The notes beneath the pieces are model-generated. The model was not told the origin of the DNA, searched no databases, and saw nothing but the letters and a program-made list of their open reading frames with translations. This document shows positions 6,024-13,886 of a DNA stretch of 13,999 nucleotides, one piece after another. The DNA lies in the NCBI GenBank assembly GCA_015494335.1, contig WGBK01000314.1, forward strand, positions 1-13,999, in the 5' to 3' direction. The position numbers and the translations under genes are program-made. The stretch is from Gammaproteobacteria bacterium (GTDB lineage Bacteria > Pseudomonadota > Gammaproteobacteria > GCA-001735895). Positions within the stretch are counted from its first letter, which is position 1. Each line of letters begins with the position of its first letter.

Positions 6024-7418
6024 ATGAACCAGTTTACCGCAGGCCCGAAATCCATCGAGTCGCCCGACATTGTCGAGGACGGAGTGGATCGGCGCAAGCT
6101 GCTTTCCGTGCTCATCGTCGACGACGAACCGGGGATTCGCCGCTTTCTCAGCAAGGCCCTGCAGAAGCGTTTCGGCCTGGTGGAAGTGGCCGAAGATGCC
6201 GAGCAGGCCGAGACCTTGCGCCAGCGCTGCCATTTCGACGTGATCATCGCCGACATCCGCCTGCCCGGCCTGAGCGGTATCGAATGGATGGAGCAGGTGC
6301 GTGCCGAGGCGGCAGACACCACCGTCATCTTCATGACTGCCTACGCCGACATGGATACGGCCATTCATGCACTGCGCCTCGGCGCCTCCGACTTTCTGCT
6401 CAAGCCCTTCCGCACCGAGCAGATGATGGCGGCAGTGGAGCGCTGTCTCGGCCACCGCCAGGTGGCGCGGGAGAATTTCGTACTCAAGCGCCAGGTCAGC
6501 GAACAGTTTGAAACCGGCTTCATCGGAGAGAGCCCGCCAATCCGTCAATTGTGCGAGGTCATCAAGCGGGTCGCCCCGATGAACTCCACGGTGTTGATCG
6601 AAGGAGAATCGGGTACCGGCAAGGAATTGGCGGCCCGGGCCATACATCGCCTCAGCGGCAGAGAGGGCAGCTTCGTGGCGGTCAACTGCGGTGCCCTCGC
6701 GCCGGAGTTGCTCGAATCGGAACTGTTCGGCCATGCCCGGGGCGCCTTCACCGGCGCCCAGCAGGCGCGGGATGGCCTGTTCGTCTATGCCAATGGCGGC
6801 ACCCTGTTTCTTGACGAGATCGGCGAGATGCCGTTGCCGATGCAAACCCGCCTGCTTCGAGTACTCGAGGAGCGCAGCCTGCGGCCGGTGGGCAGCAACC
6901 GCGAGATTCCCGTCGATGTCCGCATCGTCGCGGCTACCAACAAGCAGCTGGAAAGCGAAGTCGAAGCTGGCCGGTTCCGAGAGGATCTGTATTACCGGCT
7001 GAATGTCCTGTCGCTGCGATTGCCTCCGCTGCGTGATCGGGTCGAGGATATTCCGCTGCTGGCGGCCTACTTCATCGAGCGCATGGCCAGGGAAATGGGG
7101 GTCGAGCCGCCGGAATTCCGCGAATCGGATCTGTTGCGTATGCTCGATTACAACTGGCCCGGAAATATCCGCGAGTTGCGCAATGTGATCGAACGCTGCC
7201 TGTTGCTCGGTTCCACGCCGGGGAAATGCATCCTGAGTCATCCTGCCGTTCAGTCCGACGATGTGGAAGAAGAAGGCGTTCGTCTGGATGCGGTGGAGAA
7301 ACGCCATATCCTGAAAATCCTTCGACTGGAAAAGGGGAACAAGTCGGCCGCGGCTCGCAAGCTGGGTATCGCCCGCAAGACGCTCGAGCGAAAGCTGAAG
7401 GAATGGGGTGAGCAATAG
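6024..7418 (+). CDS. NtrC-family sigma54-dependent response regulator
   Basis: This 464-residue transcription activator has all three domains. The receiver domain (about 28-145) has acidic D33/D34, phosphoacceptor D77 (IIADIRLPG), T105 and K127. The AAA+ domain (about 165-395) has Walker A GESGTGK at 194-200, the sigma54-contacting loop GAFTGA at 240-245, Walker B LFLDEIG at 261-267, and the NWPGNIREL arginine region at 377-385. A Fis-type helix-turn-helix is at 425-459 (KSAAARKLGIARKTLERKLK). I chose ATG 6024 because the in-frame extension to 5844 adds 60 residues with no receiver homology and overlaps the sigma54 promoter. No good SD is visible. The kinase gene overlaps the end. The likely target is the divergent mobAB promoter, and others outside the window are possible. 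Confidence 0.93.
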   Translation: MNQFTAGPKSIESPDIVEDGVDRRKLLSVLIVDDEPGIRRFLSKALQKRFGLVEVAEDAEQAETLRQRCHFDVIIADIRLPGLSGIEWMEQVRAEAADTTVIFMTAYADMDTAIHALRLGASDFLLKPFRTEQMMAAVERCLGHRQVARENFVLKRQVSEQFETGFIGESPPIRQLCEVIKRVAPMNSTVLIEGESGTGKELAARAIHRLSGREGSFVAVNCGALAPELLESELFGHARGAFTGAQQARDGLFVYANGGTLFLDEIGEMPLPMQTRLLRVLEERSLRPVGSNREIPVDVRIVAATNKQLESEVEAGRFREDLYYRLNVLSLRLPPLRDRVEDIPLLAAYFIERMAREMGVEPPEFRESDLLRMLDYNWPGNIRELRNVIERCLLLGSTPGKCILSHPAVQSDDVEEEGVRLDAVEKRHILKILRLEKGNKSAAARKLGIARKTLERKLKEWGEQ

Positions 7419-9528
7419 GCGCATTCCGCGGGTGTTTCTGCGATTGGGCGAGCGCCTGGGCAGCAGTCTGCGCTACAAGTTGCTGGCCCTGGTGCTGGCT
7501 CCAATACTTCTGGTGGTTCCGCTGGCCCTGCTGCTTTCCGGCTGGTGGGGTGCGCGCTTCACCTATGACCAGCTGTTCTTCAAGGTCAGCACCGATCTCA
7601 ATGTTGCTCACGATGCCTTCGAGCGGGTGCAGAAGGATTACCTGCACCGTCTGGAGCGTCTTGGCGAAAGCCAGATGCTGCGTTCCAGCCTCGATGTGCA
7701 GAACCATGTCTCGCTGCGAGAACAGTTGTCCCGCTTCCGCCGCGCCGAGGGCTTTTCCTACCTGTGGTTGCTGGATCCCGAGGGTCGCCGCATTATCGAT
7801 CCGCCGCCGGGACCACCGGCCCGCAGCTCTCCTTTGCTGATCGCGGCCACCCGCGGTACCGCACGCAGCGGTGTCGAGCTTTTTGACTCCGACGAGCTGG
7901 CCCGGCTGTCGCCGCTCCTGGCGAGGGCTGTGCGCCTGGACCTGGTGGCTACGCCCCGGGCGCGACCAAGTCAGCGCAAGCTCGAGGATCGCGGCATGAT
8001 GATCCGCGCCCTCTACCCCTTGCGCAACGCGGCCGGAGAGGTGCAGGCCATTCTCGACGGAGGGGTTCTGCTGAATCGCAATTTTGCCTTTGTCGATGGG
8101 ATCCGCGATCTGGTCTATGGCGAAGGCAGCCTGATCGAGGGCAGCCTCGGCACGGTGACGGTCTTTCTCGACGATGTACGCATTTCCACCAATGTGCCGC
8201 TGAAGCAGGGGGAGAGGGCGCTGGGTACGCGCGTCTCTGATGAGGTGCGCAGTCAGGTGCTGGATGCCGGACAGAAATGGATCGATCGTGCCTTCGTCGT
8301 CAACGACTGGTATATCTCGGCCTACGAGCCCATCGTCGACAGCTCCGGCGAGCGGATCGGCATGCTCTATGCCGGCTATCTGGAGTCGCCCTATCGCAAT
8401 GCACTGCTCGCCGCTCTCGGCGTGCTGACCCTGCTGTTCCTGATACTGATGGTCCTGGCCAGTTATTTCGCCATCTGGGGCGCGCGCAGCATTTTCCGAC
8501 CGGTGGAGGCGATGAAGCAGGTCATCGAGGCCACGCGGCAGGGGCGCCAGGCGCGTATTGGAGAGATCGGTTCCAGCGACGAGCTGGGCGAACTGGCGCG
8601 GGAATTCGATCAATTGCTGGATCAATTGCAGAGCCAGCGTCGTCGCATCGAGCAGAATGCCAGCGAACTGGAAGAAAAGGTCGAGGAGCGAACGGCTGAG
8701 CTGCGGCTGAGCAACGAGGAGTTGCGCGAAACCATCCACCTGCTGCGCGATACCCGGCGCCAGTTGCTGGAAGCCGAGAAGCTGGCCGCTCTGGGCGAAC
8801 TGACTGCCGGCGTGGCGCATGAGATCAACAATCCCACGGCCGTGATGCTCGGCGCCCTCGACAGCGTGATCGAGGAACTGGAAGAGCGATACCCGGCCCT
8901 GGTCGAGGATCTGAACTTGGCGGTGCAGCAGATCTACCGCATCCGCGATATCGTTCAGCGGCTGCTGCAATACGCGCGGCCGGGTGGTTATGCCGGCTTC
9001 GTCGAAAGCGTCGATGTCAACGAGAGTATTCGCGAGGCGCTTTCGCTGGTGCAGCACCTGCAGAAGGAACGCAGCTTCGAGCTGGAGCTGAAGCTCGAGG
9101 CCAGTCGACGCATTGGTTTCAACCACCAGGAACTGCAGCAGGTCCTCGTCAACCTGCTGGTCAACGCGGTGCACGCCCTGCCGCCGCAAGGCGGGCGCAT
9201 CGAGATCGCCAGCTGCGACTGGGATCAACGCGGGGTCATGATCGAGATCCGCGACAACGGACACGGCATTGCGGCCGAGGATATCGACCACATCTTCAAC
9301 CCCTTCTACACCCGCAAGCCCCTGGGAGAGGGCAGCGGCCTCGGCCTGTCGGTCAGTTACAGCCTGCTGCGCCGCTATGGCGGGTTGATCACCGTCGAAT
9401 CCCGACCGGGCGAGGGCGCCCTGTTCACCCGGTACCTGCTCGAGGAACCGGAGTTCCACGAAGACGAGGAAACGCTGATGGAACAACTGTCCTCGGTGGT
9501 GCGACGGGAAAGCGGACAGTCGGGTTAA
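7408..9528 (+). CDS. Membrane sensor histidine kinase with periplasmic Cache-like domain
   Basis: This 706-residue kinase starts at GTG 7408, 11 nt inside the regulator gene, so the two form a coupled pair. Helix 1 is at about 25-47. A large periplasmic domain covers about 48-330, ending with WYISAYEPIVDSSGERIGMLYAGY, a signature of Cache (Cache_3/Cache_2) sensor modules. Helix 2 is at about 332-357. A HAMP follows (about 360-410), then a coiled coil (410-455) and a HisKA domain with phosphoacceptor H471 (AGVAHEINNPTA). The ATPase domain has an N box near 582-586, DNGHG at 616-620 and GEGSGLGLSVSY at 640-651. Cache domains bind small extracellular molecules, often organic acids. The ligand here is unknown. 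Formate or molybdate/tungstate would suit the neighbours but is only a guess. Confidence 0.92.
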   Translation: MSNRRIPRVFLRLGERLGSSLRYKLLALVLAPILLVVPLALLLSGWWGARFTYDQLFFKVSTDLNVAHDAFERVQKDYLHRLERLGESQMLRSSLDVQNHVSLREQLSRFRRAEGFSYLWLLDPEGRRIIDPPPGPPARSSPLLIAATRGTARSGVELFDSDELARLSPLLARAVRLDLVATPRARPSQRKLEDRGMMIRALYPLRNAAGEVQAILDGGVLLNRNFAFVDGIRDLVYGEGSLIEGSLGTVTVFLDDVRISTNVPLKQGERALGTRVSDEVRSQVLDAGQKWIDRAFVVNDWYISAYEPIVDSSGERIGMLYAGYLESPYRNALLAALGVLTLLFLILMVLASYFAIWGARSIFRPVEAMKQVIEATRQGRQARIGEIGSSDELGELAREFDQLLDQLQSQRRRIEQNASELEEKVEERTAELRLSNEELRETIHLLRDTRRQLLEAEKLAALGELTAGVAHEINNPTAVMLGALDSVIEELEERYPALVEDLNLAVQQIYRIRDIVQRLLQYARPGGYAGFVESVDVNESIREALSLVQHLQKERSFELELKLEASRRIGFNHQELQQVLVNLLVNAVHALPPQGGRIEIASCDWDQRGVMIEIRDNGHGIAAEDIDHIFNPFYTRKPLGEGSGLGLSVSYSLLRRYGGLITVESRPGEGALFTRYLLEEPEFHEDEETLMEQLSSVVRRESGQSG

Positions 9529-9552
9529 TAATGTAAAAGCAGGGAAGGAAAA

Positions 9553-9629
9553 TGGCGCGCTCGGCGGGATTCGAACCCACGACCTTTGGCTTCGGAGGCC
9601 AACACTCTATCCAGCTGAGCTACGAGCGC
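9553..9629 (-). tRNA. tRNA-Arg, anticodon CCG
   Basis: A 77-nt cloverleaf on the - strand, including an encoded 3' CCA (9553-9555). The acceptor stem pairs GCGCTCG (9629-9623) with CGAGCGC (9563-9557). The D-arm has AGCTCAGCTGGATAGAG, and the anticodon stem-loop is TTGGC-CTCCGAA-GCCAA with anticodon CCG. The T-arm contains GGTTCGAATCC. It reads CGG arginine codons. It is convergent with the kinase gene, 24 nt away. No terminator hairpin is seen between them. Confidence 0.97.
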
Positions 9630-9684
9630 GTGATCGGTTGCCGGTTCAGGGGGCTGTCGGACCCGGGCCGGCGGAAGGTGGCGT

Positions 9685-9713
9685 AGTCTAGCAGCTTTGA
9701 TCCAGGGTCGGAA
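9685..9713 (-). promoter_or_regulatory. Weak candidate sigma70 promoter for tRNA-Arg
   Basis: On the - strand TAGACT (9690-9685) could be a -10 box, with TTCCGA (9713-9708) 17 nt upstream as a poor -35. The predicted start lies about 48 nt before the mature tRNA. A GC-rich stretch follows the -10. The match is modest, and readthrough from the operon upstream is also possible. The rest of 9630-9737 shows nothing else I can name. Confidence 0.3.
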
Positions 9714-9737
9714 CCTCGGAAACGGCGCTCCGGGTCG

Positions 9738-10397
9738 TCATCCGTTTTCCGTCTCGTCGTCCGGGTGCAGCTCCATCGCCGAGGAGGAGTTGCGCAGGAT
9801 CATGCGGTTGATCTGCTCCTCGCTGTAACGCTCTTCCTCGTGTTCCTCGGCCTCGCCGAGCAGATCGGCGCGGATCCGTGTGGTCAGGCGCGCCAGCGCG
9901 GTGGAGATGGCCTCGGCATCGTCCTCGTCGCTGATGTCGCGGTCCTCGGTGGTGGTCTTGAGCACCTCGAGGAAGTTGCGGAATTCCTCGAGTACCGACG
10001 GCGAAGCGAAGATGGCCAGGCGGTGGGTGGTGAACTGCATCCGGATCAGGTCGCGGTCACTGATGCGTTCCTTCAGGGACATGTCCTCGATACGCCCGAT
10101 CAGCTCCTCGTAGGTCCGGGTCTTCAATTCGAGGAACTTGATGTTCTGTTCCTTTTCGATTTCCACCGCGGTCTGCTTGTTCAGCAGCAATGCGGTGATC
10201 AGTACCGTGGCCACGGTGCCGAGGATGATCAGCACGATCTCCTGGGTAAAGGGCATGTGATCGGTTACGCCATAGGCGTAGCGCAGGAAGGCATAGCCGC
10301 CGATCACGGTGATGGCGGTGAGCACGAGCAGCACGAGCTGTTTGCGTTCGAGATTCAAGAGGAGCGGCCGGTTGTGGAAAGCCGCAGTTTCCGGCAT
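9738..10397 (-). CDS. Two-helix membrane protein of unknown function
   Basis: This 219-residue protein is not recognised. Two hydrophobic helices lie at about 20-40 (LVLLVLTAITVIGGYAFLRYA) and 53-72. A long charged cytoplasmic part follows, with probable helical or coiled segments at 75-115 (EIEKEQNIKFLELKTRTYEE), a conserved-looking LAIFASPSVLEEFRNFLEVL at 127-146, an acidic linker near 150-162, and a Glu-rich tail. I chose ATG 10397 because the frame upstream encodes out-of-frame residues of the kinase gene. No clear SD is visible there. It lies 32 nt after the kinase stop and is probably the last gene of that operon, so it may be the membrane partner or output of the signalling pair. Confidence 0.75.
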   Translation of the reverse strand: MPETAAFHNRPLLLNLERKQLVLLVLTAITVIGGYAFLRYAYGVTDHMPFTQEIVLIILGTVATVLITALLLNKQTAVEIEKEQNIKFLELKTRTYEELIGRIEDMSLKERISDRDLIRMQFTTHRLAIFASPSVLEEFRNFLEVLKTTTEDRDISDEDDAEAISTALARLTTRIRADLLGEAEEHEEERYSEEQINRMILRNSSSAMELHPDDETENG

Positions 10398-10429
10398 CGC
10401 CGGCTTGTGTGCAAGAGCAAGTGGAGGAC

Positions 10430-11128
10430 TCAGGGAAGGAGCAGGCGGAAGCAACCGCCGCCGAGCGGATCGCCGTTCTGCAGCTCGATGGATCCGCTCT
10501 GCTCGCCGTTCCGGTGCAGGCGCGCCACAGTGTCGGAAAAGAACAGACCGAGGCCGGTGCTGCCGGTGCTGCTGTCGATGCTGCGGGCGTAGTCGCCCTG
10601 ATTTGCGATCATCGATTCGGGATAGCCCGCGCCGTCGTCGGCGACGATGAATTCCATCCCCTGTCCGCGGGGTAGCGCCTGCAGCAGCACGCGATGCTTG
10701 CTGTAGCGGATACTGTTGCCGATGACATTGTTGATGGCGATGCCGACCAGGTCGCGATCGAAGCGCCCCAGCAGTTCCTCGTCGCAATCGTAATCCAGCA
10801 TTATGCCGGACTGCTCGGCCACCGAGGCATGGCTGGCGATGCAATCCTCGACGAACTCGATCACATCCACCTCCACCGGGTTGAGTTTGAGCTGTTGCCT
10901 GTCGAGCTTGTACAGCGACAGCATCTGCATCAGCAGAAGATTGATGCGCCCGGCTTCGTAGCGCAGGCCGGCCACCGGCTGGTTGAGGCTGTCTTCCTTT
11001 TCCAGTTGCAGGGTGATGTCCTCGAGCCGGGCCATCAGCAGGCTCAGCGAGTTTTTCATGTCGTGAACGGTGGAGGCGAGGACGGTTTCGAACAGTGAAT
11101 CGGGGGCGGAGGGGGCGGTTTTGGTCAT
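10430..11128 (-). CDS. Soluble sensor histidine kinase
   Basis: This 232-residue kinase has no transmembrane segment and no recognisable sensor domain. A HisKA-like helix carries phosphoacceptor H22 (STVHDMKNSLSLLM). The ATPase domain has N134/N138 (AINNVIGNS), the G1 box ADDGAGYPES at 163-172 and the G2 box STGSTGLGLFF at 187-197. I chose ATG 11128 because GAGGA lies 7 nt upstream and the longer in-frame form would run through the end of the preceding gene. It follows the receiver-TPR gene by 10 nt. With no input domain of its own, it probably receives its signal through the TPR regulator or the membrane protein encoded next. Confidence 0.88.
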   Translation of the reverse strand: MTKTAPSAPDSLFETVLASTVHDMKNSLSLLMARLEDITLQLEKEDSLNQPVAGLRYEAGRINLLLMQMLSLYKLDRQQLKLNPVEVDVIEFVEDCIASHASVAEQSGIMLDYDCDEELLGRFDRDLVGIAINNVIGNSIRYSKHRVLLQALPRGQGMEFIVADDGAGYPESMIANQGDYARSIDSSTGSTGLGLFFSDTVARLHRNGEQSGSIELQNGDPLGGGCFRLLLP

Positions 11129-11138
11129 GGGGTTGTCC

Positions 11139-12752
11139 TCAGTGCTGGCGCGGCAGGCGGGCGCGCAGGGTCTGGTAGCGCTTCCAGCGCGGGTCGTCCG
11201 GCGCCATACCGGAAAAACCCTGGTCCAGGTATCCACGGGCTTCGTTGATGGTGGCGCTGTCCGTCTTCAGCTGCGGGGATTCGAGGATGATCTGCGCGGC
11301 ATTGAGACGGTAGTTTGGGTTGTCCGGACAGAGACGCAGGGCCTGGCGGAAACGCTCGAGTGCCCCTGGCAGATCCCGCTGCTTGGCCAGGGCCATGCCC
11401 TCTCGGTTGATTTCGCGGGCTCGCGCGGGACGATCGGCAACGCCCTCGAGTTCGGCCAGTTCCTTTTGCAGGCGCTGCTGCAGGCGTTCGGCGCCGGAGC
11501 GCGCCTTTTCCAGGGCACTGGCCAGGGCCGGGTCATCGTCGAACTGCTCGAGTCGTTGACGAATTTTCCCCAGACGCTGTTCATCGAGGCGACAGGACGG
11601 GTCCTCGAGCGCGGTGGCCAGCTTGCCGATGGCCTGGGCGGCGCGATCCTTCTGCCCGTTGTCGCTGAAGAAGCCGGCGGCGTCGCCGAGGCTGTCGGCG
11701 AGGGCGGTGGGGTTGTGGCGGTATTTGCGGCCGAGTTCCTTGAAGGCCTGTTCGCCGTCGGACATCAGGCGGCGTTTTTCCCTGCCGTTGAGCTCTCCGG
11801 AGATGGCCGAGGCGGCGCGGTAATAGCCGGCAAAATGTTCGGGTTCGACCATGCAGGAGAAGCGTCCTTCCTGCAGCGTACGCGCGTAGGCCTTGTGGGC
11901 CTCGGCATGATGCCCCAGTGCCTGTGCAAGTCCCGCGAAACGGGCCTGGCGTTGCAGCGACTTGGGCGAGATCTCCAGGGCTTCGCGCAGCGTGGCTTCG
12001 GCCTGCTCGTCCTGACCGAGCTGCTGCTGGCAACGCGCGATCCAGTCCAGCACGCTGACCTGCTGCGGGTAGTGATCGCGGATGTGAATGAACTGCTGCA
12101 GCGCCGACTCGATCTCGCCGCGCTCGAAGGCCAGTCGTGCCTTGCCCACCGCGGCCCAGAGTTGCGGCTGCTGTTCGATGACTTCGTCGTAGATGGCCTC
12201 CGCGGCCTCGCTGCGGCCGGTCTGCTCGAGCAGTTCGGACTTCTGGCGCAGAGCGCTCATGCGCAACTTGGGCTGCTCCTCCAAGAGCCGGTCGCAGAGG
12301 GCGAGGGCCTGCTCGGTGTCGCCGGCGTTGACGGCGCGGTGAATGCCGGACAGGGCCTGGTTCTTCAGCAACAGCCGCTTCAGGCGCTGGCCCAGCTGGT
12401 CGCCGGTGAAGGGCTTGGTCAGGTAGCTGTCGGGTCGATATTCGATGGCCCCCATGACCTGGGCGCTGGTGGTTTCCGCGGTGACCATGATGAACAGCGC
12501 GCCGCGCCGGATGATGGAGCGCTGGTGCAATTCCTCCAACACCTGCTGGCCATCCTGACCCTCGCCGAGATTGTAGTCGCAGAAGATCAGGTCGTAGTCA
12601 TTTTCCTGGCACAGCTTGACCGCCTCGCTGCCGTTGCTGGCCTGGTCGATCTGCTGCGCGCCCAGGCGATGCAGCATGGCCTTGATGGTGCCACGAAACG
12701 CGGCAAAGTCGTCTATGATCAGTATGGACTGGTTCTTCAGCAGGTCGCGCAT
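11139..12752 (-). CDS. Response regulator with receiver domain and TPR repeats
   Basis: This 537-residue protein has an N-terminal receiver domain (about 8-128) with acidic D14/D15, phosphoacceptor D59 (LIFCDYNLGEG), T91 and K113 (YLTKPF). The remainder is helical repeats of the TPR type, for example AVNAGDTEQALALCDRLLEE, WAAVGKARLAFERGEIESAL, RQEQ-like repeats around 205-240, and a C-terminal NREGMALAKQRDLPGALERF. There is no DNA-binding, GGDEF, EAL or other enzymatic output domain, so output is probably protein-protein contact. The receiver-TPR layout is known from Vibrio cholerae VieB, a modulator of a kinase. That is architectural similarity only. ATG 12752 opens the operon, with a weak SD. 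Confidence 0.9.
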   Translation of the reverse strand: MRDLLKNQSILIIDDFAAFRGTIKAMLHRLGAQQIDQASNGSEAVKLCQENDYDLIFCDYNLGEGQDGQQVLEELHQRSIIRRGALFIMVTAETTSAQVMGAIEYRPDSYLTKPFTGDQLGQRLKRLLLKNQALSGIHRAVNAGDTEQALALCDRLLEEQPKLRMSALRQKSELLEQTGRSEAAEAIYDEVIEQQPQLWAAVGKARLAFERGEIESALQQFIHIRDHYPQQVSVLDWIARCQQQLGQDEQAEATLREALEISPKSLQRQARFAGLAQALGHHAEAHKAYARTLQEGRFSCMVEPEHFAGYYRAASAISGELNGREKRRLMSDGEQAFKELGRKYRHNPTALADSLGDAAGFFSDNGQKDRAAQAIGKLATALEDPSCRLDEQRLGKIRQRLEQFDDDPALASALEKARSGAERLQQRLQKELAELEGVADRPARAREINREGMALAKQRDLPGALERFRQALRLCPDNPNYRLNAAQIILESPQLKTDSATINEARGYLDQGFSGMAPDDPRWKRYQTLRARLPRQH

Positions 12753-12783
12753 GGGTACGGCAGTGTGGCGATTGGTTTCCCGG

Positions 12784-12789
12784 AGTATA
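12784..12789 (-). promoter_or_regulatory. Candidate -10 box for the receiver-TPR operon
   Basis: TATACT on the - strand (12789-12784) lies about 32 nt before the ATG at 12752, in the 108-nt divergent intergenic region. A -35 is poor (TGTCAT-like, about 15-16 nt upstream). The same region must hold the promoter for the peroxidase-like gene on the + strand, which I cannot place. Confidence 0.33.
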
Positions 12790-12847
12790 GGTGAGCGGCG
12801 AAAAATGACAGGACGGATATCAGGGTTTTGCAGCCATCACGGCGGCG

Positions 12848-12853
12848 AGGGAG
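12848..12853 (+). promoter_or_regulatory. Ribosome binding site favouring GTG start of the peroxidase-like gene
   Basis: AGGGAG lies 7 nt before GTG 12861. The alternative ATG at 12870 is 16 nt away from it and has only GGAAGG one base upstream, so GTG 12861 is preferred. Confidence 0.5.
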
Positions 12854-12860
12854 AAGGGCC

Positions 12861-13886
12861 GTGGAAGGCATGAGCCGCGTTGCGATGATGCTGGCGCTGG
12901 TGCTGTTTGCGGTGCTGGCCTGGCAGAGCCTGCGCAAGCAGGGGTCGACCGAAGCCGTGTCGCCCGCCGACCTGCTGCAGGAGATCAGCCGCAGTGGCGA
13001 CAGCCAGCTGGTGCAGCCGATTCCGCAAGTGCTGGATCTCGATCCGCGCAAGCTGGCGCTCGGCGAGCGCCTGTTCCGCGAGCCGCGCCTTTCCGGCAAG
13101 GGCTTCAGCTGCAACACCTGCCATCCCCTTGAATCCGGAGGCATGGACGGTCTGCCGCGTTCCCTGACCATCCACGGCGGGCGCGACCAGATGAATACGC
13201 CGACCCTGTTCAACGCCGCTTTCTACCCCTACCTGCAATGGCGCGCCGACCAGCCCGACTTGGCCGCCCAGCTGGATGCCGTGATCGCCAATCCCTTGCA
13301 CATGGCGTCGTCCTGGTCCGCGGTAGAGGAAAGCCTGCGGAAGGATCCGGGCTACCGTCAGGCCTTTCGCGAGATCTACGACAGCGAACCGACACGAAGC
13401 CGCATCAAGGATGCCCTGGTGACCTTTGAGCAGAGCCTGATCACCCCCGATTCCGATTTCGACCGCTGGCTGCGCGGCGACGAGAAGGCCCTGACCGAAC
13501 AACAGCAGCGCGGTTTCGGGCTGTTCCGGCGATACGGTTGTTCGTCCTGTCACCAGGGGATCAATCTCGGCGGCAACCTGGTGGCCCGCTACGGTGTCTT
13601 CGGTTCCGCCTTCAATCACCGCGAGCTTCCCCTCAACGAGTTCGATCAGGGGCGCCTGAGGGTGACCGGCAACAACGCCGACCGTTTTCTGTTCCGCGTG
13701 CCGGGGCTGCGCAATGTCGCGGTCACGGCGCCGTATTTTCACGACGGCAGCGTGGCCTCGCTGGAGGAGGCCGTGGGTCACATGGGACATGTGCAACTGG
13801 GCGTGGATATTCCTGTGGAAGACCGGGCGGACATCGCGGCCTTCCTCCGCTCCCTGACCGGCGAATACCGCGGGCGGCGCCTGTGA
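12861..13886 (+). CDS. Di-heme cytochrome c peroxidase (MauG/CcpA family)
   Basis: This 341-residue exported di-heme protein probably reduces hydrogen peroxide in the periplasm, using electrons from cytochrome c. An uncleaved or poorly cleaved hydrophobic N-terminal segment is at about 6-22. Heme-binding CXXCH motifs are at C84-H88 (CNTCH) and C227-H231 (CSSCH). Other family marks are LGERLFREPRLS (67-78), MNTPTLFNAAFY (111-122), ALVTFEQSLITPDS (185-198) and RVPGLRNVAVTAPYFHDGS (279-297), with a following LEEAVGHMG. The overall order and the heme spacing fit the bacterial CCP/MauG family. Whether it is a true peroxidase or a MauG-like modifying enzyme cannot be told from sequence alone. The stop overlaps the next gene (GTGA), suggesting joint expression. 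Confidence 0.9.
   Translation: MEGMSRVAMMLALVLFAVLAWQSLRKQGSTEAVSPADLLQEISRSGDSQLVQPIPQVLDLDPRKLALGERLFREPRLSGKGFSCNTCHPLESGGMDGLPRSLTIHGGRDQMNTPTLFNAAFYPYLQWRADQPDLAAQLDAVIANPLHMASSWSAVEESLRKDPGYRQAFREIYDSEPTRSRIKDALVTFEQSLITPDSDFDRWLRGDEKALTEQQQRGFGLFRRYGCSSCHQGINLGGNLVARYGVFGSAFNHRELPLNEFDQGRLRVTGNNADRFLFRVPGLRNVAVTAPYFHDGSVASLEEAVGHMGHVQLGVDIPVEDRADIAAFLRSLTGEYRGRRL

Noticed and set aside
7072..9486. 804-codon open frame on the - strand opposite the sensor kinase
   Set aside because: It mirrors the kinase gene codon for codon, is Gln/Leu/Ala-rich and has no domain. The + strand kinase motifs are unambiguous.
9529..9737. Possible integration site or mobile element at the tRNA-Arg gene
   Set aside because: No duplicated tRNA 3' end, integrase or composition break is seen on either side.
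9714..9737. Possible terminator hairpin (CGGA ... TCCG) after the two-helix protein gene
   Set aside because: The stem is only 4 bp with no T-run.
10398..10844. Upstream extension of the two-helix membrane protein frame
   Set aside because: It is the kinase gene read in another frame (Arg/Pro-rich), so the start is placed at 10397.
11070..12794. 574-codon open frame on the + strand opposite the receiver-TPR gene
   Set aside because: It is low-complexity Leu/Gly/Ala-rich sequence with no domain. The opposite frame has a complete receiver domain and TPRs.
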